Shown: positions 1 to 9,112 of the stretch, in pieces
How the letters are laid out: each line of letters starts with the position of its first letter
How positions within the stretch are numbered: position 1 is the stretch's first letter
NCBI GenBank assembly: GCA_020845635.1
Contig: JADLFI010000022.1
Coordinates: forward strand, 1-56,921
Direction: 5' to 3'
Length of the DNA: 56,921 bases
Source of the DNA: Bacteroidia bacterium
Lineage (GTDB): Bacteria; Bacteroidota; Bacteroidia; UBA4408
Translations under genes and position numbers: made by a program
Notes under the pieces: model-generated
What the model saw: the letters and a program-made list of their open reading frames with translations, nothing else
What the model was told of the DNA's origin: nothing
Databases searched by the model: none

Positions 1-1802
1 GCGCAGCAGGTTGCGATAGTATTGTTACTCTTGACTTAACCATTAACAACTTTGTAACCGGTACTGATGTACAAACCGCTTGTGGTTCTTACACCTGGAT
101 AGATGGGGTAACTTATACTGCATCAAACAATACAGCTACTTATACTTATGTTGGAGGTAGCGCAGCAGGTTGTGATAGTATTGTTACCTTAGATTTAACT
201 ATTAACAACTTTGTAACCGGTACAGATGTTCAAACCGCTTGTGGTTCTTACACTTGGATAGATGGGGTAACTTATACAGCATCAAACAATACAGCCACTT
301 ATACTTATGTTGGAGGTAGTGCTGCAGGTTGCGACAGTATTGTTACTCTTGATTTAACCATCAACAACTTTGTAACCGGTACCGATGTACAAACCGCCTG
401 TGGTTCTTATACCTGGATTGATGGGGTAACTTATACTGCATCAAATAATACAGCCACTTATACTTATGTTGGAGGCAGTGTAGCAGGTTGTGACAGTATT
501 GTTACTCTTGATTTAACTATTAACAATGCCGTAACCGGTACTGATGTACAAACCGCTTGTGGCTCATACACCTGGATTGATGGAATAACTTATACAGCCA
601 GTACCAATACCCCAACCTTTACCATAGCAAATGGAGCAGCAAATGGTTGTGATAGTATTGTTACATTAGATTTAACCATTAACAATGCCGTAACGGGCAC
701 TGATGTACAAACCGCTTGTGGTTCTTACACCTGGATAGATGGAGTAACTTATACTGCATCAAACAATACAGCCACTTATACTTATGTTGGAGGTAGTGTA
801 GCAGGTTGCGACAGTATTGTTACTCTTGATTTAACTATTAACAACTTTGTAACCGGTACAGATGTTCAAACTGCTTGTGGTTCTTACACTTGGATTGATG
901 GGGTAACTTATACTGCATCAAATAATACAGCCACTTATACTTATGTTGGAGGTAGCGCAGCAGGTTGCGACAGTATTGTCACATTAGATTTAACTATCAA
1001 CAACTTTGTAACCGGTACTGATGTACAAACCGCTTGTGGCTCTTATACCTGGATTGATGGGGTAACTTATACTGCATCAAACAATACAGCCACTTATACT
1101 TATGTTGGAGGTAGCGCAGCAGGCTGCGATAGTATTGTTACTTTAGATTTAACTATTAACTATGCCGTAACGGGCATCGATGTGCAAACCGCTTGTGGTT
1201 CATACACCTGGATAGATGGAGTAACTTATACCGCCAGCACCAATACCCCAACCTTTACCATAGCAAACGGAGCAGCAAATGGTTGCGATAGTATTGTTAC
1301 TTTAGATTTAACTGTAAGCAATACTGTTTATGGAATAGATGTTCAAACAGCAGTAGGTAGTTATACTTGGATAGATGGGATAACTTATACCGCGAGCACC
1401 AATACCCCAACCTATACCATAGCAAATGGAGCAGTCAATGGTTGTGATAGTATCGTAACCCTTAACTTAACCATCATTAATAATGTAACAGGAGTTGATA
1501 TTCAGGTTGCATGCGACTCCTATACTTGGATTGATGGAGTAACTTATACATCAAGCACTAATACACCAACTTATACTTTTGTAGGAGGTAGTGTAAATGG
1601 TGCAGATAGCATTGTTACGTTAAATCTAACTATAAACCCTACGGTTTATTCTGTTGATGCTCAAACTGCTTGCGACTCCTATACCTGGATTGATGGAGTA
1701 ACATATACTGCAAGCACAAATACTCCTACTTACACTATAGTCGGTGGAGCTACTTCTGGTTGCGATTCTGTTGTAACGCTTAATTTACAACTATACAATA
1801 CG
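1..1802 (+). repeat. Tandem 159-bp coding repeats (53 aa per unit)
   Basis: Unit boundaries recur at exactly 159-base steps: 54, 213, 372, 531, 690, 849, 1008, 1167, 1326, 1485 and 1644, with a partial unit at 1-53. Units from 54 to 1166 are nearly identical in DNA; those from 1326 on diverge. Two sequence types alternate. Type A has SNNTATYTYVGGS and type B has STNTPTFTIANGA. The order from base 54 is A A A B A A A B, followed by B-like units. Most units carry two cysteines (TACGSY and GCDS). Confidence 0.95.
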
Positions 1803-3773
1803 TATAGTAATACAATATCTGTTCAAATTTGCCAAGGAAGCTCTTATACATTGCCTGATGGTACTATTGTGAATACCACAGGTTTGTATACCACTTCATT
1901 GAATACAGTTCATGGTTGCGACTCTATTATTAATACTAATTTGACCATTATACCTACAATCATCAATAATATCAATACCCAAATTTGTAGTGGGCAAACC
2001 TATACATTGCCAGATGGTACATTAGTAAGTGCCTCAGGAGTATATAGTGATACTTTAATTACTCCAAATGGTTGTGATTCTATTGTCACTATTAACCTGC
2101 AAGTTTTACCTGTATTAAGTTCAAGCATTTACGCTCAAATTTGTAGTGGTCATACCTACACTTTACCAAGTGGTACAATAGTTTCAACTTCAGGTATTTA
2201 CAACGACACTATTATTGGCAGTAATGGTTGTGATTCAATTATTCAAGTTAATCTAAACATTTTGGCATCGAGCTATGATACTATTCAGGCTGGTATTTGC
2301 AACGGACAGCCTTATATGCTTCCTGATGGAAGCATTGTAAATGCCGAAGGAGTTTATGATGTAGTATTTACGAATTCTTTAGGTTGTGACAGTATTGTAA
2401 CAACAGTTCTAACTTCAGGTGCTAACTTACAAGCTGTTGTACAAATTGCATCAAGTCCTTCTGGGCAAGTTTGTCAGGGGGTTCCTGTTACTTTTACTGC
2501 AGGCTCCATTAATGGTGGTACAGCACCGGTTTACCAATGGTTTGTTAATGGAGTTCCAGTACCGGGGCAAACAATGAATGAATTTACGGCATTTAATTTG
2601 AATGATGGCGATCAGATATCAGTACAATTAACTTCTAACGAACCATGTGTGGCTAATCAAGTAGTTATGTCAAATATTATAGTTCAGGAAGTAATTGCAC
2701 CATTAACTGCCAGTGTTACCATTCTGACTACCCAAATGTTCCCTGCCTGTTCGGGTACGCCTATTACTTTTACGGCACAAATGATTAACGGAGGTAATAA
2801 TCCAACATTCCAGTGGTTTGTTAATGGGGTGCCGGTTTTAGGGGCTAATAACGATACTTTAGTTATTGATTCATTACAAAATAATGATATTATTACTTTA
2901 AATGCTTCGTCCGATTTTCCTTGTATAACCAATGCTATAGCATATTCTAATAGCATTGTAGTAACCTTAACGCAAAGTATTATGCCTGTAATTAATATTA
3001 CTGCCGATGATACTGTTATTTGCGAGCAACAAAGAGTTGTTGTTACTGCCCACGTTACTGGCCATAATGGTTACCCTGTTACTTATAACTGGTATGTGAA
3101 TGATATTAATGTATATATAGGATCCGATAGCATATTTAGTTATATTAGTTTTAATAATAATGACATTGTTTATTGTAGTATTTCGGTTGATTATATTTGT
3201 GTCATCCCTCCGGTAGTTGAGTCAAACACTATTCGAATTACAGTTAATCCTAATCCTGTAATTGATATGGTTAATTATCAGTATTACCATAATATTTGTG
3301 ATACCTTGCATTTAATTACTTCTTCCAATGTGGCTAATGCTACATATTATTGGAATTCTGATGCATATTTAAGTTGTGGTGATTGTATTGATCCTTATAC
3401 CACAACAACCTCTGATACCACATGGTATTTTGTAACAATTACTGATAACGTTACAGGTTGTTTCAACATAGATTCTACGGTTGTGTATATAAATCCTGAC
3501 CCTGAAGTATTTATTCCTACTGCATTTAGTCCTAATGGCGATAATAACAATGACATATTATACGTTCGTGGAAACTGTGTTAAAGAGTTGAGTTTTAAAG
3601 TATATGACCGTTGGGGTGAACTGGTATTTAAATCTCACAGTATTTCTAACGGCTGGGATGGTACTTTTAAAGGTCAAGAGCTACAAACTGGTATATATGT
3701 TTATGTGATAGATTATGTACTGTATAACGATAAAATAAAGACCGGTAAAGGAAATGTTACACTCATCAGATAA
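1..3773 (+). CDS. Giant repeat-rich secreted protein, T9SS type B sorting domain (5' end outside window)
   Basis: The reading frame is open from base 3 with no stop before 3773, so this is the 3' part of a larger gene; the GTG at 1182 lies inside a repeat and is not a real start. In order it holds about eleven 53-residue units (1-1802) with core TYTWIDGVTY-like and GCDSIVTLDLT motifs, four units of 51-53 residues carrying QIC..YTLPDG and GCDSI (1803-2429), three Ig/PKD-like domains of about 90 residues with the motif QWFVNGVPV (2430 to about 3254), a further Cys-containing domain, and a C-terminal domain of about 90 residues starting near 3498 with IPTAFSPNGDNNND, YDRWGELVF and WDGTFKG. That last domain is the gliding-motility-associated (type B) sorting signal, so the protein is inferred to be exported through the T9SS and displayed on or released from the surface. 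Its ligand is unknown; an adhesin role is only a guess. The following carB is unrelated. Confidence 0.9.
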   Translation, partial: AAGCDSIVTLDLTINNFVTGTDVQTACGSYTWIDGVTYTASNNTATYTYVGGSAAGCDSIVTLDLTINNFVTGTDVQTACGSYTWIDGVTYTASNNTATYTYVGGSAAGCDSIVTLDLTINNFVTGTDVQTACGSYTWIDGVTYTASNNTATYTYVGGSVAGCDSIVTLDLTINNAVTGTDVQTACGSYTWIDGITYTASTNTPTFTIANGAANGCDSIVTLDLTINNAVTGTDVQTACGSYTWIDGVTYTASNNTATYTYVGGSVAGCDSIVTLDLTINNFVTGTDVQTACGSYTWIDGVTYTASNNTATYTYVGGSAAGCDSIVTLDLTINNFVTGTDVQTACGSYTWIDGVTYTASNNTATYTYVGGSAAGCDSIVTLDLTINYAVTGIDVQTACGSYTWIDGVTYTASTNTPTFTIANGAANGCDSIVTLDLTVSNTVYGIDVQTAVGSYTWIDGITYTASTNTPTYTIANGAVNGCDSIVTLNLTIINNVTGVDIQVACDSYTWIDGVTYTSSTNTPTYTFVGGSVNGADSIVTLNLTINPTVYSVDAQTACDSYTWIDGVTYTASTNTPTYTIVGGATSGCDSVVTLNLQLYNTYSNTISVQICQGSSYTLPDGTIVNTTGLYTTSLNTVHGCDSIINTNLTIIPTIINNINTQICSGQTYTLPDGTLVSASGVYSDTLITPNGCDSIVTINLQVLPVLSSSIYAQICSGHTYTLPSGTIVSTSGIYNDTIIGSNGCDSIIQVNLNILASSYDTIQAGICNGQPYMLPDGSIVNAEGVYDVVFTNSLGCDSIVTTVLTSGANLQAVVQIASSPSGQVCQGVPVTFTAGSINGGTAPVYQWFVNGVPVPGQTMNEFTAFNLNDGDQISVQLTSNEPCVANQVVMSNIIVQEVIAPLTASVTILTTQMFPACSGTPITFTAQMINGGNNPTFQWFVNGVPVLGANNDTLVIDSLQNNDIITLNASSDFPCITNAIAYSNSIVVTLTQSIMPVINITADDTVICEQQRVVVTAHVTGHNGYPVTYNWYVNDINVYIGSDSIFSYISFNNNDIVYCSISVDYICVIPPVVESNTIRITVNPNPVIDMVNYQYYHNICDTLHLITSSNVANATYYWNSDAYLSCGDCIDPYTTTTSDTTWYFVTITDNVTGCFNIDSTVVYINPDPEVFIPTAFSPNGDNNNDILYVRGNCVKELSFKVYDRWGELVFKSHSISNGWDGTFKGQELQTGIYVYVIDYVLYNDKIKTGKGNVTLIR
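1803..2429 (+). repeat. Second tandem coding repeat family, four units of 51-53 aa
   Basis: Four diverged units share QIC or GIC near the start, YTLPDGT or YMLPDGS in the middle and GCDSI near the end. The shared GCDSI core and near-identical length suggest they derive from the same ancestral unit as the upstream 159-bp array. They are far less alike in DNA than the upstream units. Confidence 0.85.
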
Positions 3774-3900
3774 TCATTATTTTAAAATGAAAATTTTTGT
3801 TGGTAAACTTTAGGTTATAATACTTCCTAATATTATAAAATTTTATCAATTTGTGAGTAGGTTGTTAGTAAATCAATAAAAAGAGCAGGGCAGAAAATTT

Positions 3901-3908
3901 TAACTTTG
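3901..3908 (+). promoter_or_regulatory. TAnnTTTG -7 element for carB
   Basis: TAACTTTG matches the Bacteroidota -7 consensus TAnnTTTG and lies 13 bases before the carB ATG, implying a very short leader. No clear -33 TTG at the usual spacing. Confidence 0.5.
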
Positions 3909-3921
3909 CCAAAAAAATTCT

Positions 3922-6738
3922 ATGCCTAAAGATACCTCAATAAAATCAGTATTAATTATAGGAAGTGGCCCCATTGTCATAGGTCAGGCCTGCGAATTTG
4001 ATTACAGTGGCTCGCAGGCAGCACGCTCGTTAAAGGAAGAAGGTATTGAAGTGAGTTTGATAAATAACAACCCGGCTACCATTATGACCGATAAGGTGAC
4101 TGCCGATAATGTGTATCTGCTGCCCTTAACGGTACAAAGTATTATACAAGTTCTTAAGGAAAGAAAAATAGACGCTGTGTTGCCTACTATGGGAGGTCAA
4201 ACAGCTCTTAACTTGTGTATTAAAGCGCAGGAAATGGGTATTTGGCAAAAATATGGCGTAAAAATAATAGGCGTTGATATTGCTGCTATTGAAATTACCG
4301 AAAATAGAGAAGAATTTAGAAAGTTGATGATTGATATTGGGGTTGGTGTAGCCCCAAGTGAAACTGCCAATTCATTTCTGGAAGGAAAGGAAATTGCTCA
4401 ACGCATTGGTTTTCCTTTGGTAATCCGCCCTTCATATACTCTTGGTGGTTCAGGGGCATCATTTGTTCATACCAAAGAAGAATTTGAGCAAAAACTTACG
4501 CGCGGACTACATGCATCGCCTATTCATGAGGTATTAATTGACAAAGCTGTATTAGGTTGGAAAGAGTATGAACTTGAATTATTACGTGACAACAATGATA
4601 ATGTAGTTATTATATGCAGTATTGAGAATTTTGACCCCATGGGTATTCATACCGGTGATAGTATTACTGTTGCTCCCGCTCAAACACTGAGTGATGTTAC
4701 TTATCAAAAAATGCGTACAATGGCCATTAAAATGATGCGCTCTATTGGAAACTTTGCCGGAGGGTGTAATGTACAATTTGCCGTTAGTCCCGACAATAAT
4801 GAAGATATTATTGCCATTGAGATTAACCCGCGAGTTTCACGTTCATCTGCTTTGGCCAGTAAGGCTACAGGTTATCCAATTGCGCGAATAGCTGCTAAAC
4901 TGGCTATTGGTTATCATTTAGATGAATTAAAGAATCAAATCACCAAAAGTACATCTGCTTATTTTGAACCAACCTTAGATTATGTAATTGTAAAAATTCC
5001 ACGCTGGAATTTTGATAAGTTTAAAGGCAGCGATAGACAATTAGGACTTCAAATGAAATCGGTAGGAGAGGTAATGGCTATTGGCCGTTGCTTTCAGGAA
5101 GCACTTCAAAAAGCTTGTCAAAGTTTAGAAATTAAGCGTAACGGATTAGGTGCTGATGGCCGTGAGTTACGCAATCAGGACGAAATTTTAAAAAGCCTGG
5201 AAAATCCAAGTTGGAATCGCTTGTTTCATATTTATGATGCCATGAAATTGGGTATTCCTATAAAAACCATTCAAAAACTTACCCGAATTGATGTTTGGTT
5301 TTTAAACCAAATTGAAGAACTTATTTTGCTGGAAAAAGAAATAGAAAAATGTACACTTGACAGTATTGATTATGATTTATTGTTAACCGCTAAACAAAAG
5401 GGATATGCCGATAGGCAGATCGCACATTTATTACGTTGCCTAGAAAGTCAGGTTTACAACAAACGTAACGATATGGGCATAAAGCGGGTGTACAAATTGG
5501 TTGACACCTGTGCCGGGGAGTTTGAAGCTAAAACCCCTTATTATTACAGCACTTTTGATGATGAATCGGAAATTATTCCTAACAAAAATAAAAAGATTAT
5601 AGTATTAGGTTCAGGACCTAATAGAATAGGGCAGGGTATTGAGTTTGACTACAGTTGTGTGCATGGAATTCTTGCTGCTAAAGAATGTGGATACGAAACT
5701 ATAATGATTAATTGTAATCCCGAAACTGTTTCAACAGATTTTAGCACAGCCGATCGTCTATATTTTGAACCTGTTTTTTGGGAACATATTTATGATATTA
5801 TTTTAAACGAAAAGCCCGAAGGTGTTATTGTTCAGCTTGGTGGGCAAACAGCTCTAAAACTGGCCGAAAAACTTGACCGTTACGGGATAAAAATACTTGG
5901 AACAGATTATAAATCGCTTGATTTGGCTGAGGACAGAGGCAGTTTCAGCACTTTGCTCAGAGACCATGATATTCCATATCCAAAATTTGGGGTACTTGAA
6001 AATGCCGAACAGGCCGTTGAGTTGTCTAGTCAACTTGGTTTCCCTTTATTGGTAAGACCAAGTTATGTATTAGGCGGTCAAAGTATGAAAATTGTGATTA
6101 ATGAAACAGAATTGGAGCAGCATGTAGTAAATATACTACGTGATATTCCCGATAATAAAATTCTTTTAGACCATTTTTTGGATAATGCCATTGAAGCCGA
6201 AGCAGATGCTATTTGTGATGGTGAAAATGTATATATTATTGGCATTATGGAACATATTGAACCTGCCGGAATACATAGTGGTGATAGCTATGCGGTGCTT
6301 CCTCCCTTTGATTTGAATGATGAAGTTATACATCAAATAGAAAAACATACCAAAACTATAGCCTTAGCACTTAAAACCGTAGGTTTAATTAATATCCAGT
6401 TTGCCGTTAAAAATAATATAGTATATGTTATTGAAGCTAACCCGAGAGCTTCGCGTACTGTACCGTTTATAGCAAAAGCCTACGATGAACCCTATGTAAA
6501 CTATGCTACCAAAGTTATGCTTGGAACGCATAAGTTAAGCGATTTTAATTTCCAGCCTCGTAAAAAGGGTTACGCTATTAAAATTCCTGTTTTCAGTTAT
6601 GATAAATTCCCTGAGGTAAACAAAGAATTAGGACCCGAGATGAAAAGCACCGGAGAAGCTATTTATTTTATTGATGATTTAACTGACGAATACTTCCATC
6701 AAGTTTATAAGGAAAGAAATTTGTACTTAAGTAAATAA
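3922..6738 (+). CDS. carB: Carbamoyl-phosphate synthase large subunit, lacking the MGS-like domain
   Basis: CarB makes carbamoyl phosphate from bicarbonate, ammonia (from CarA) and two ATP, feeding arginine and pyrimidine synthesis in the cytoplasm. The two homologous halves are visible: the first begins with LIIGSGPIVIGQACEFDYSG and the second (near residue 558) with IVLGSGPNRIGQGIEFDYSC. Each has an ATP-grasp core with RPSYTLGG or RPSYVLGG, and EINPRVSRSSAL or EANPRASRT. The protein is 938 residues against about 1073 in E. coli. It stops just after GPEMKSTGEA, where the C-terminal methylglyoxal-synthase-like regulatory domain would begin. Both catalytic halves look intact, so this is a short form rather than a broken gene. 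The start is supported by the alignment of the N-terminus and a -7 element 13 bases upstream. carA is not in the window. Confidence 0.97.
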   Translation: MPKDTSIKSVLIIGSGPIVIGQACEFDYSGSQAARSLKEEGIEVSLINNNPATIMTDKVTADNVYLLPLTVQSIIQVLKERKIDAVLPTMGGQTALNLCIKAQEMGIWQKYGVKIIGVDIAAIEITENREEFRKLMIDIGVGVAPSETANSFLEGKEIAQRIGFPLVIRPSYTLGGSGASFVHTKEEFEQKLTRGLHASPIHEVLIDKAVLGWKEYELELLRDNNDNVVIICSIENFDPMGIHTGDSITVAPAQTLSDVTYQKMRTMAIKMMRSIGNFAGGCNVQFAVSPDNNEDIIAIEINPRVSRSSALASKATGYPIARIAAKLAIGYHLDELKNQITKSTSAYFEPTLDYVIVKIPRWNFDKFKGSDRQLGLQMKSVGEVMAIGRCFQEALQKACQSLEIKRNGLGADGRELRNQDEILKSLENPSWNRLFHIYDAMKLGIPIKTIQKLTRIDVWFLNQIEELILLEKEIEKCTLDSIDYDLLLTAKQKGYADRQIAHLLRCLESQVYNKRNDMGIKRVYKLVDTCAGEFEAKTPYYYSTFDDESEIIPNKNKKIIVLGSGPNRIGQGIEFDYSCVHGILAAKECGYETIMINCNPETVSTDFSTADRLYFEPVFWEHIYDIILNEKPEGVIVQLGGQTALKLAEKLDRYGIKILGTDYKSLDLAEDRGSFSTLLRDHDIPYPKFGVLENAEQAVELSSQLGFPLLVRPSYVLGGQSMKIVINETELEQHVVNILRDIPDNKILLDHFLDNAIEAEADAICDGENVYIIGIMEHIEPAGIHSGDSYAVLPPFDLNDEVIHQIEKHTKTIALALKTVGLINIQFAVKNNIVYVIEANPRASRTVPFIAKAYDEPYVNYATKVMLGTHKLSDFNFQPRKKGYAIKIPVFSYDKFPEVNKELGPEMKSTGEAIYFIDDLTDEYFHQVYKERNLYLSK

Positions 6739-6962
6739 AATATTATTTTATATCTTGAATTGTTAAAATAGCGAGTTACCACCTTTGTCTATTCCTTTTT
6801 ATCAAAATTAAGTATTAATTTTTTTGATGGTTTACAATATTTTTCTTTTGTTTACACGTTCAAAAAAAAATTGAATGTAATCATCATATTCTGTGCAATT
6901 CAAATAGCTTATTGATACACTAAGGCAAAATATTTTTTATTAAACAGAAAAATGAGATTAGT

Positions 6963-6970
6963 TAAATTTG
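6963..6970 (+). promoter_or_regulatory. TAnnTTTG -7 element for the POT transporter
   Basis: TAAATTTG matches the Bacteroidota -7 consensus. It sits inside a small inverted repeat, GTTAA-N5-TTAAC (6961-6975), which could be an operator or chance. It overlaps a possible TTG start at 6968 and so argues for the GTG at 7010. Confidence 0.5.
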
Positions 6971-7009
6971 TTAACTGTTAATATTGTAAACTATTTAATT
7001 TATTATACT

Positions 7010-8512
7010 GTGAATAAAACCCTCGAAGAAATTCAAAATTTTGAAGGAGCCTATCCCAAACAACTCCTTGGATTATTTTTTAGCGAAATGTGGGAACGCT
7101 TCTGTTTTTACGGGATGCGTGGAATGCTTACCATTTTCATGGCAAGCCAATTAATGATGCCCGACAAACAGGCTAATTTACAATACGGTGCCACACAAGC
7201 CTGGGTATATGCATTTACTTTTATAGGAGGATTGTTTGCAGATAAAATTTTAGGATTTAAAAAGTCACTTTTTTGGGGTGGTTTAATGATGATTGTGGGA
7301 AGTATATTGCTTTCTATAGATCCAAAAACATTTTTCTTTTGGGGAATTTCATTTATTATTGTTGGAACAGGATTCTTTAAACCTAACATTTCTTCTATGG
7401 TTGGAAAACTATATAAAGAGGGGGATAGTAGGAGAGATGCCGGTTTTTCATTGTTTTATGCCGGTATTAATATTGGGGCAACCCTTGGAGGTATATTAAT
7501 GATTGGAGTAGCCAAAGGTGCCATTTTGGGGTCATTGGTACCCGAACAACTAAGATGGAATGCGGCTTTTAGTTTGGTTGCCATAGTAATGATTATTAGT
7601 TTGCTTACCTTTGTTCTAACACACAAAAACTTAGGCCCTATTGGACTTTCTCCATTTGAAAACGCTGAAAAAAAGATAACAAAATGGTACGAATACTTTG
7701 TTTATTTTGGGTCATTAGCATCTATTCCATTAATTATGGTTATGGTGGCAAACACTCATTATACAGATATTTTTATGTATCTCATTGGACCATTCAGTTT
7801 GCTCTATTTGTTTTATCAAATGCGTAATTTCACCAAAACTGAAAATCATAAACTAATTGCTGCATTGTGTTTTATTATATTCTCGGTAATTTTCTGGGCT
7901 ATTTTTGAGCAGGCCGGAGGGTCGTTAAGTTTATTTGCCGACAAGTATCTCAACAATAAAGTATTAGGACTTACCGTACTTCCAACTCAAGTCAACAATT
8001 CGGCAAATTCAATTTTTGTAATCATTTTTGCTGCACCTTTAGGTTTATTGTGGGTGTGGCTGTCAAAAAGAAAATTAGAACCTAATACCGTTGTTAAATT
8101 TGGTTTAGGGTTTATTTTTCTTGGTTTAGCCAACCTAGTTTATTTTAGCTTACGTTATTTTGTAGGTTCTGACGGACTTTCTTCGCTAAACGTATTTGCC
8201 TTTGCTTACTTCATTGTTACTATGGGGGAGTTATGCCTTTCTCCAATAGGATTATCAATTATGACCAAGTTGGCACCTGCTAAGGTACAAGGATTAATGA
8301 TGGGTATGTGGTTTTTGGCTAGCGCCTATGGGCAGTATGTTGCCGGTTTGTTTGGAGCCAGTATTTCGCCAGATGAAAATGCTACAGTTATGGAAAAAAT
8401 TAATACTTACACTTCCGGATACCAGCAATTTGCATGGTATGCTCTAATAGCCGGAGTGGTATTAATAGCTATATCACCACTCATAAGAAAACTAATGCAC
8501 GATGTAAAATAA
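7010..8512 (+). CDS. POT-family proton-dependent oligopeptide transporter
   Basis: This is an inner-membrane proton-coupled di-/tripeptide symporter of the POT/PTR (DtpA-like) family. The N-terminal segment contains FFSEMWERFCFYGMRGML, the ExxERFxYYG family signature. Later segments include GTGFFKPNISSMVGKLY, FWAIFEQAGGSLSLFAD (substrate-site helix) and GELCLSPIGLSIMTKLAPAK, all typical of the family. About 12 to 14 hydrophobic helices can be seen. I use the GTG at 7010 (500 residues). An in-frame TTG at 6968 would add 14 residues but lies within the putative -7 promoter element. The transcript probably ends at a hairpin just after the stop that extends into the convergent dinB-like gene. Substrate range cannot be read from the sequence. 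Confidence 0.93.
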   Translation: MNKTLEEIQNFEGAYPKQLLGLFFSEMWERFCFYGMRGMLTIFMASQLMMPDKQANLQYGATQAWVYAFTFIGGLFADKILGFKKSLFWGGLMMIVGSILLSIDPKTFFFWGISFIIVGTGFFKPNISSMVGKLYKEGDSRRDAGFSLFYAGINIGATLGGILMIGVAKGAILGSLVPEQLRWNAAFSLVAIVMIISLLTFVLTHKNLGPIGLSPFENAEKKITKWYEYFVYFGSLASIPLIMVMVANTHYTDIFMYLIGPFSLLYLFYQMRNFTKTENHKLIAALCFIIFSVIFWAIFEQAGGSLSLFADKYLNNKVLGLTVLPTQVNNSANSIFVIIFAAPLGLLWVWLSKRKLEPNTVVKFGLGFIFLGLANLVYFSLRYFVGSDGLSSLNVFAFAYFIVTMGELCLSPIGLSIMTKLAPAKVQGLMMGMWFLASAYGQYVAGLFGASISPDENATVMEKINTYTSGYQQFAWYALIAGVVLIAISPLIRKLMHDVK

Positions 8513-8516
8513 TGAG

Positions 8517-8561
8517 CAGTACCTATCCTTTGTTCCATTCCCAAAGGTTGTACTGTTTTTT
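8517..8561 (+). terminator. Rho-independent terminator of the POT gene, embedded in the 3' end of dinB-like gene
   Basis: Stem arms are CAGTAC (8517-8522) with GTACTG (8550-8555), and CCTTTG (8527-8532) with CAAAGG (8542-8547). They enclose a 9-base loop and are followed by TTTTTT (8556-8561). The right arm and T-tract are coding sequence of the convergent gene, whose TAG stop lies in the small internal loop. Confidence 0.75.
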
Positions 8562-8984
8562 AGAGTCAAAAGCGTGACCAGATTGTTTCAAGCAGAGCAT
8601 TATTTGCCCTCTATGATGACTTTCGTGAGCAATCAAATATGCTAAGAAGGTTATAGGATGTGGTTTAATTCCTTTTATCTTTCCTTGTGCCAGACCACCT
8701 TGCAGCAAGGCAGAAATTGAAGCCGCACTTTTGCAAAGCGCCTCTTTTAAAGTGTCTCTTGAAATGTCAGATTTTTCTATTTTTTTTATATCTGCCAATA
8801 ATCCCGGATGAGCGGATTTCAGCCACATCAAACGTACATGATGAAGGTGTGCAAAATGTTCACCTACGTTTCTACCTTTCGAAACACATTTATCACTCAA
8901 ATGTTCTTCCTTAATATTTTCCAGTATGTACAGGTTAATTCCATGATGAATCTCCCATGTTTCTATTATTTGATTCTCATCCAT
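8523..8984 (-). CDS. DinB-family putative metal-dependent protein
   Basis: The 153-residue protein fits the DinB/YfiT four-helix-bundle family, whose members bind a divalent metal with three histidines and include thiol-S-transferases such as the bacillithiol transferase BstA. Candidate ligands are in HFAHLHH (His43, 46, 48, 49) and AHESHHRGQ (His120, 123, 124), the usual positions. The start MDENQIIETW is preceded by a -7 element at 9043-9050, about 60 bases upstream. It is transcribed toward the POT gene. The substrate is unknown. Because the window also encodes bshC, a bacillithiol-dependent role is conceivable, but that is inference only. Confidence 0.85.
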   Translation of the reverse strand: MDENQIIETWEIHHGINLYILENIKEEHLSDKCVSKGRNVGEHFAHLHHVRLMWLKSAHPGLLADIKKIEKSDISRDTLKEALCKSAASISALLQGGLAQGKIKGIKPHPITFLAYLIAHESHHRGQIMLCLKQSGHAFDSKKQYNLWEWNKG

Positions 8985-9042
8985 AGCGTTCTTATATCAT
9001 GATAATTACTATTTATAATGGGTTTTGGAAACACTCTCTTTG

Positions 9043-9050
9043 CAAATTTA
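9043..9050 (-). promoter_or_regulatory. TAnnTTTG -7 element for dinB-like gene
   Basis: On the minus strand this reads TAAATTTG, matching the Bacteroidota -7 consensus. It lies about 60 bases upstream of the ATG at 8984 and just after the end of sbcC. Confidence 0.45.
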
Positions 9051-9112
9051 AATAATTTAAATTTTTCGTTAATTTGTACTTTAGCATTTAGAAAGAGCGC
9101 ATATTCATTTTT

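Noticed and set aside
1182-1184. GTG start for the first gene
   Set aside because: The frame is open to the window edge and the GTG is a variant of a repeat codon (GTA in other units).
1-1802. CRISPR-like or satellite array
   Set aside because: Units of 159 bases run without spacers, keep one open reading frame, and encode a coherent 53-residue repeat; this is a coding array.
2684-2956. Antisense reading frame within the first gene
   Set aside because: It lies wholly opposite a well-supported coding region and resembles no protein family.
6736-6755. AT-only hairpin after carB as a terminator
   Set aside because: The stem is short, has no G-C pairs and no T-run; in such AT-rich DNA it is likely chance.
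6968-7009. Longer N-terminus for the POT transporter starting at TTG
   Set aside because: The TTG is part of a TAAATTTG promoter element, and the extra residues match nothing typical of the family.
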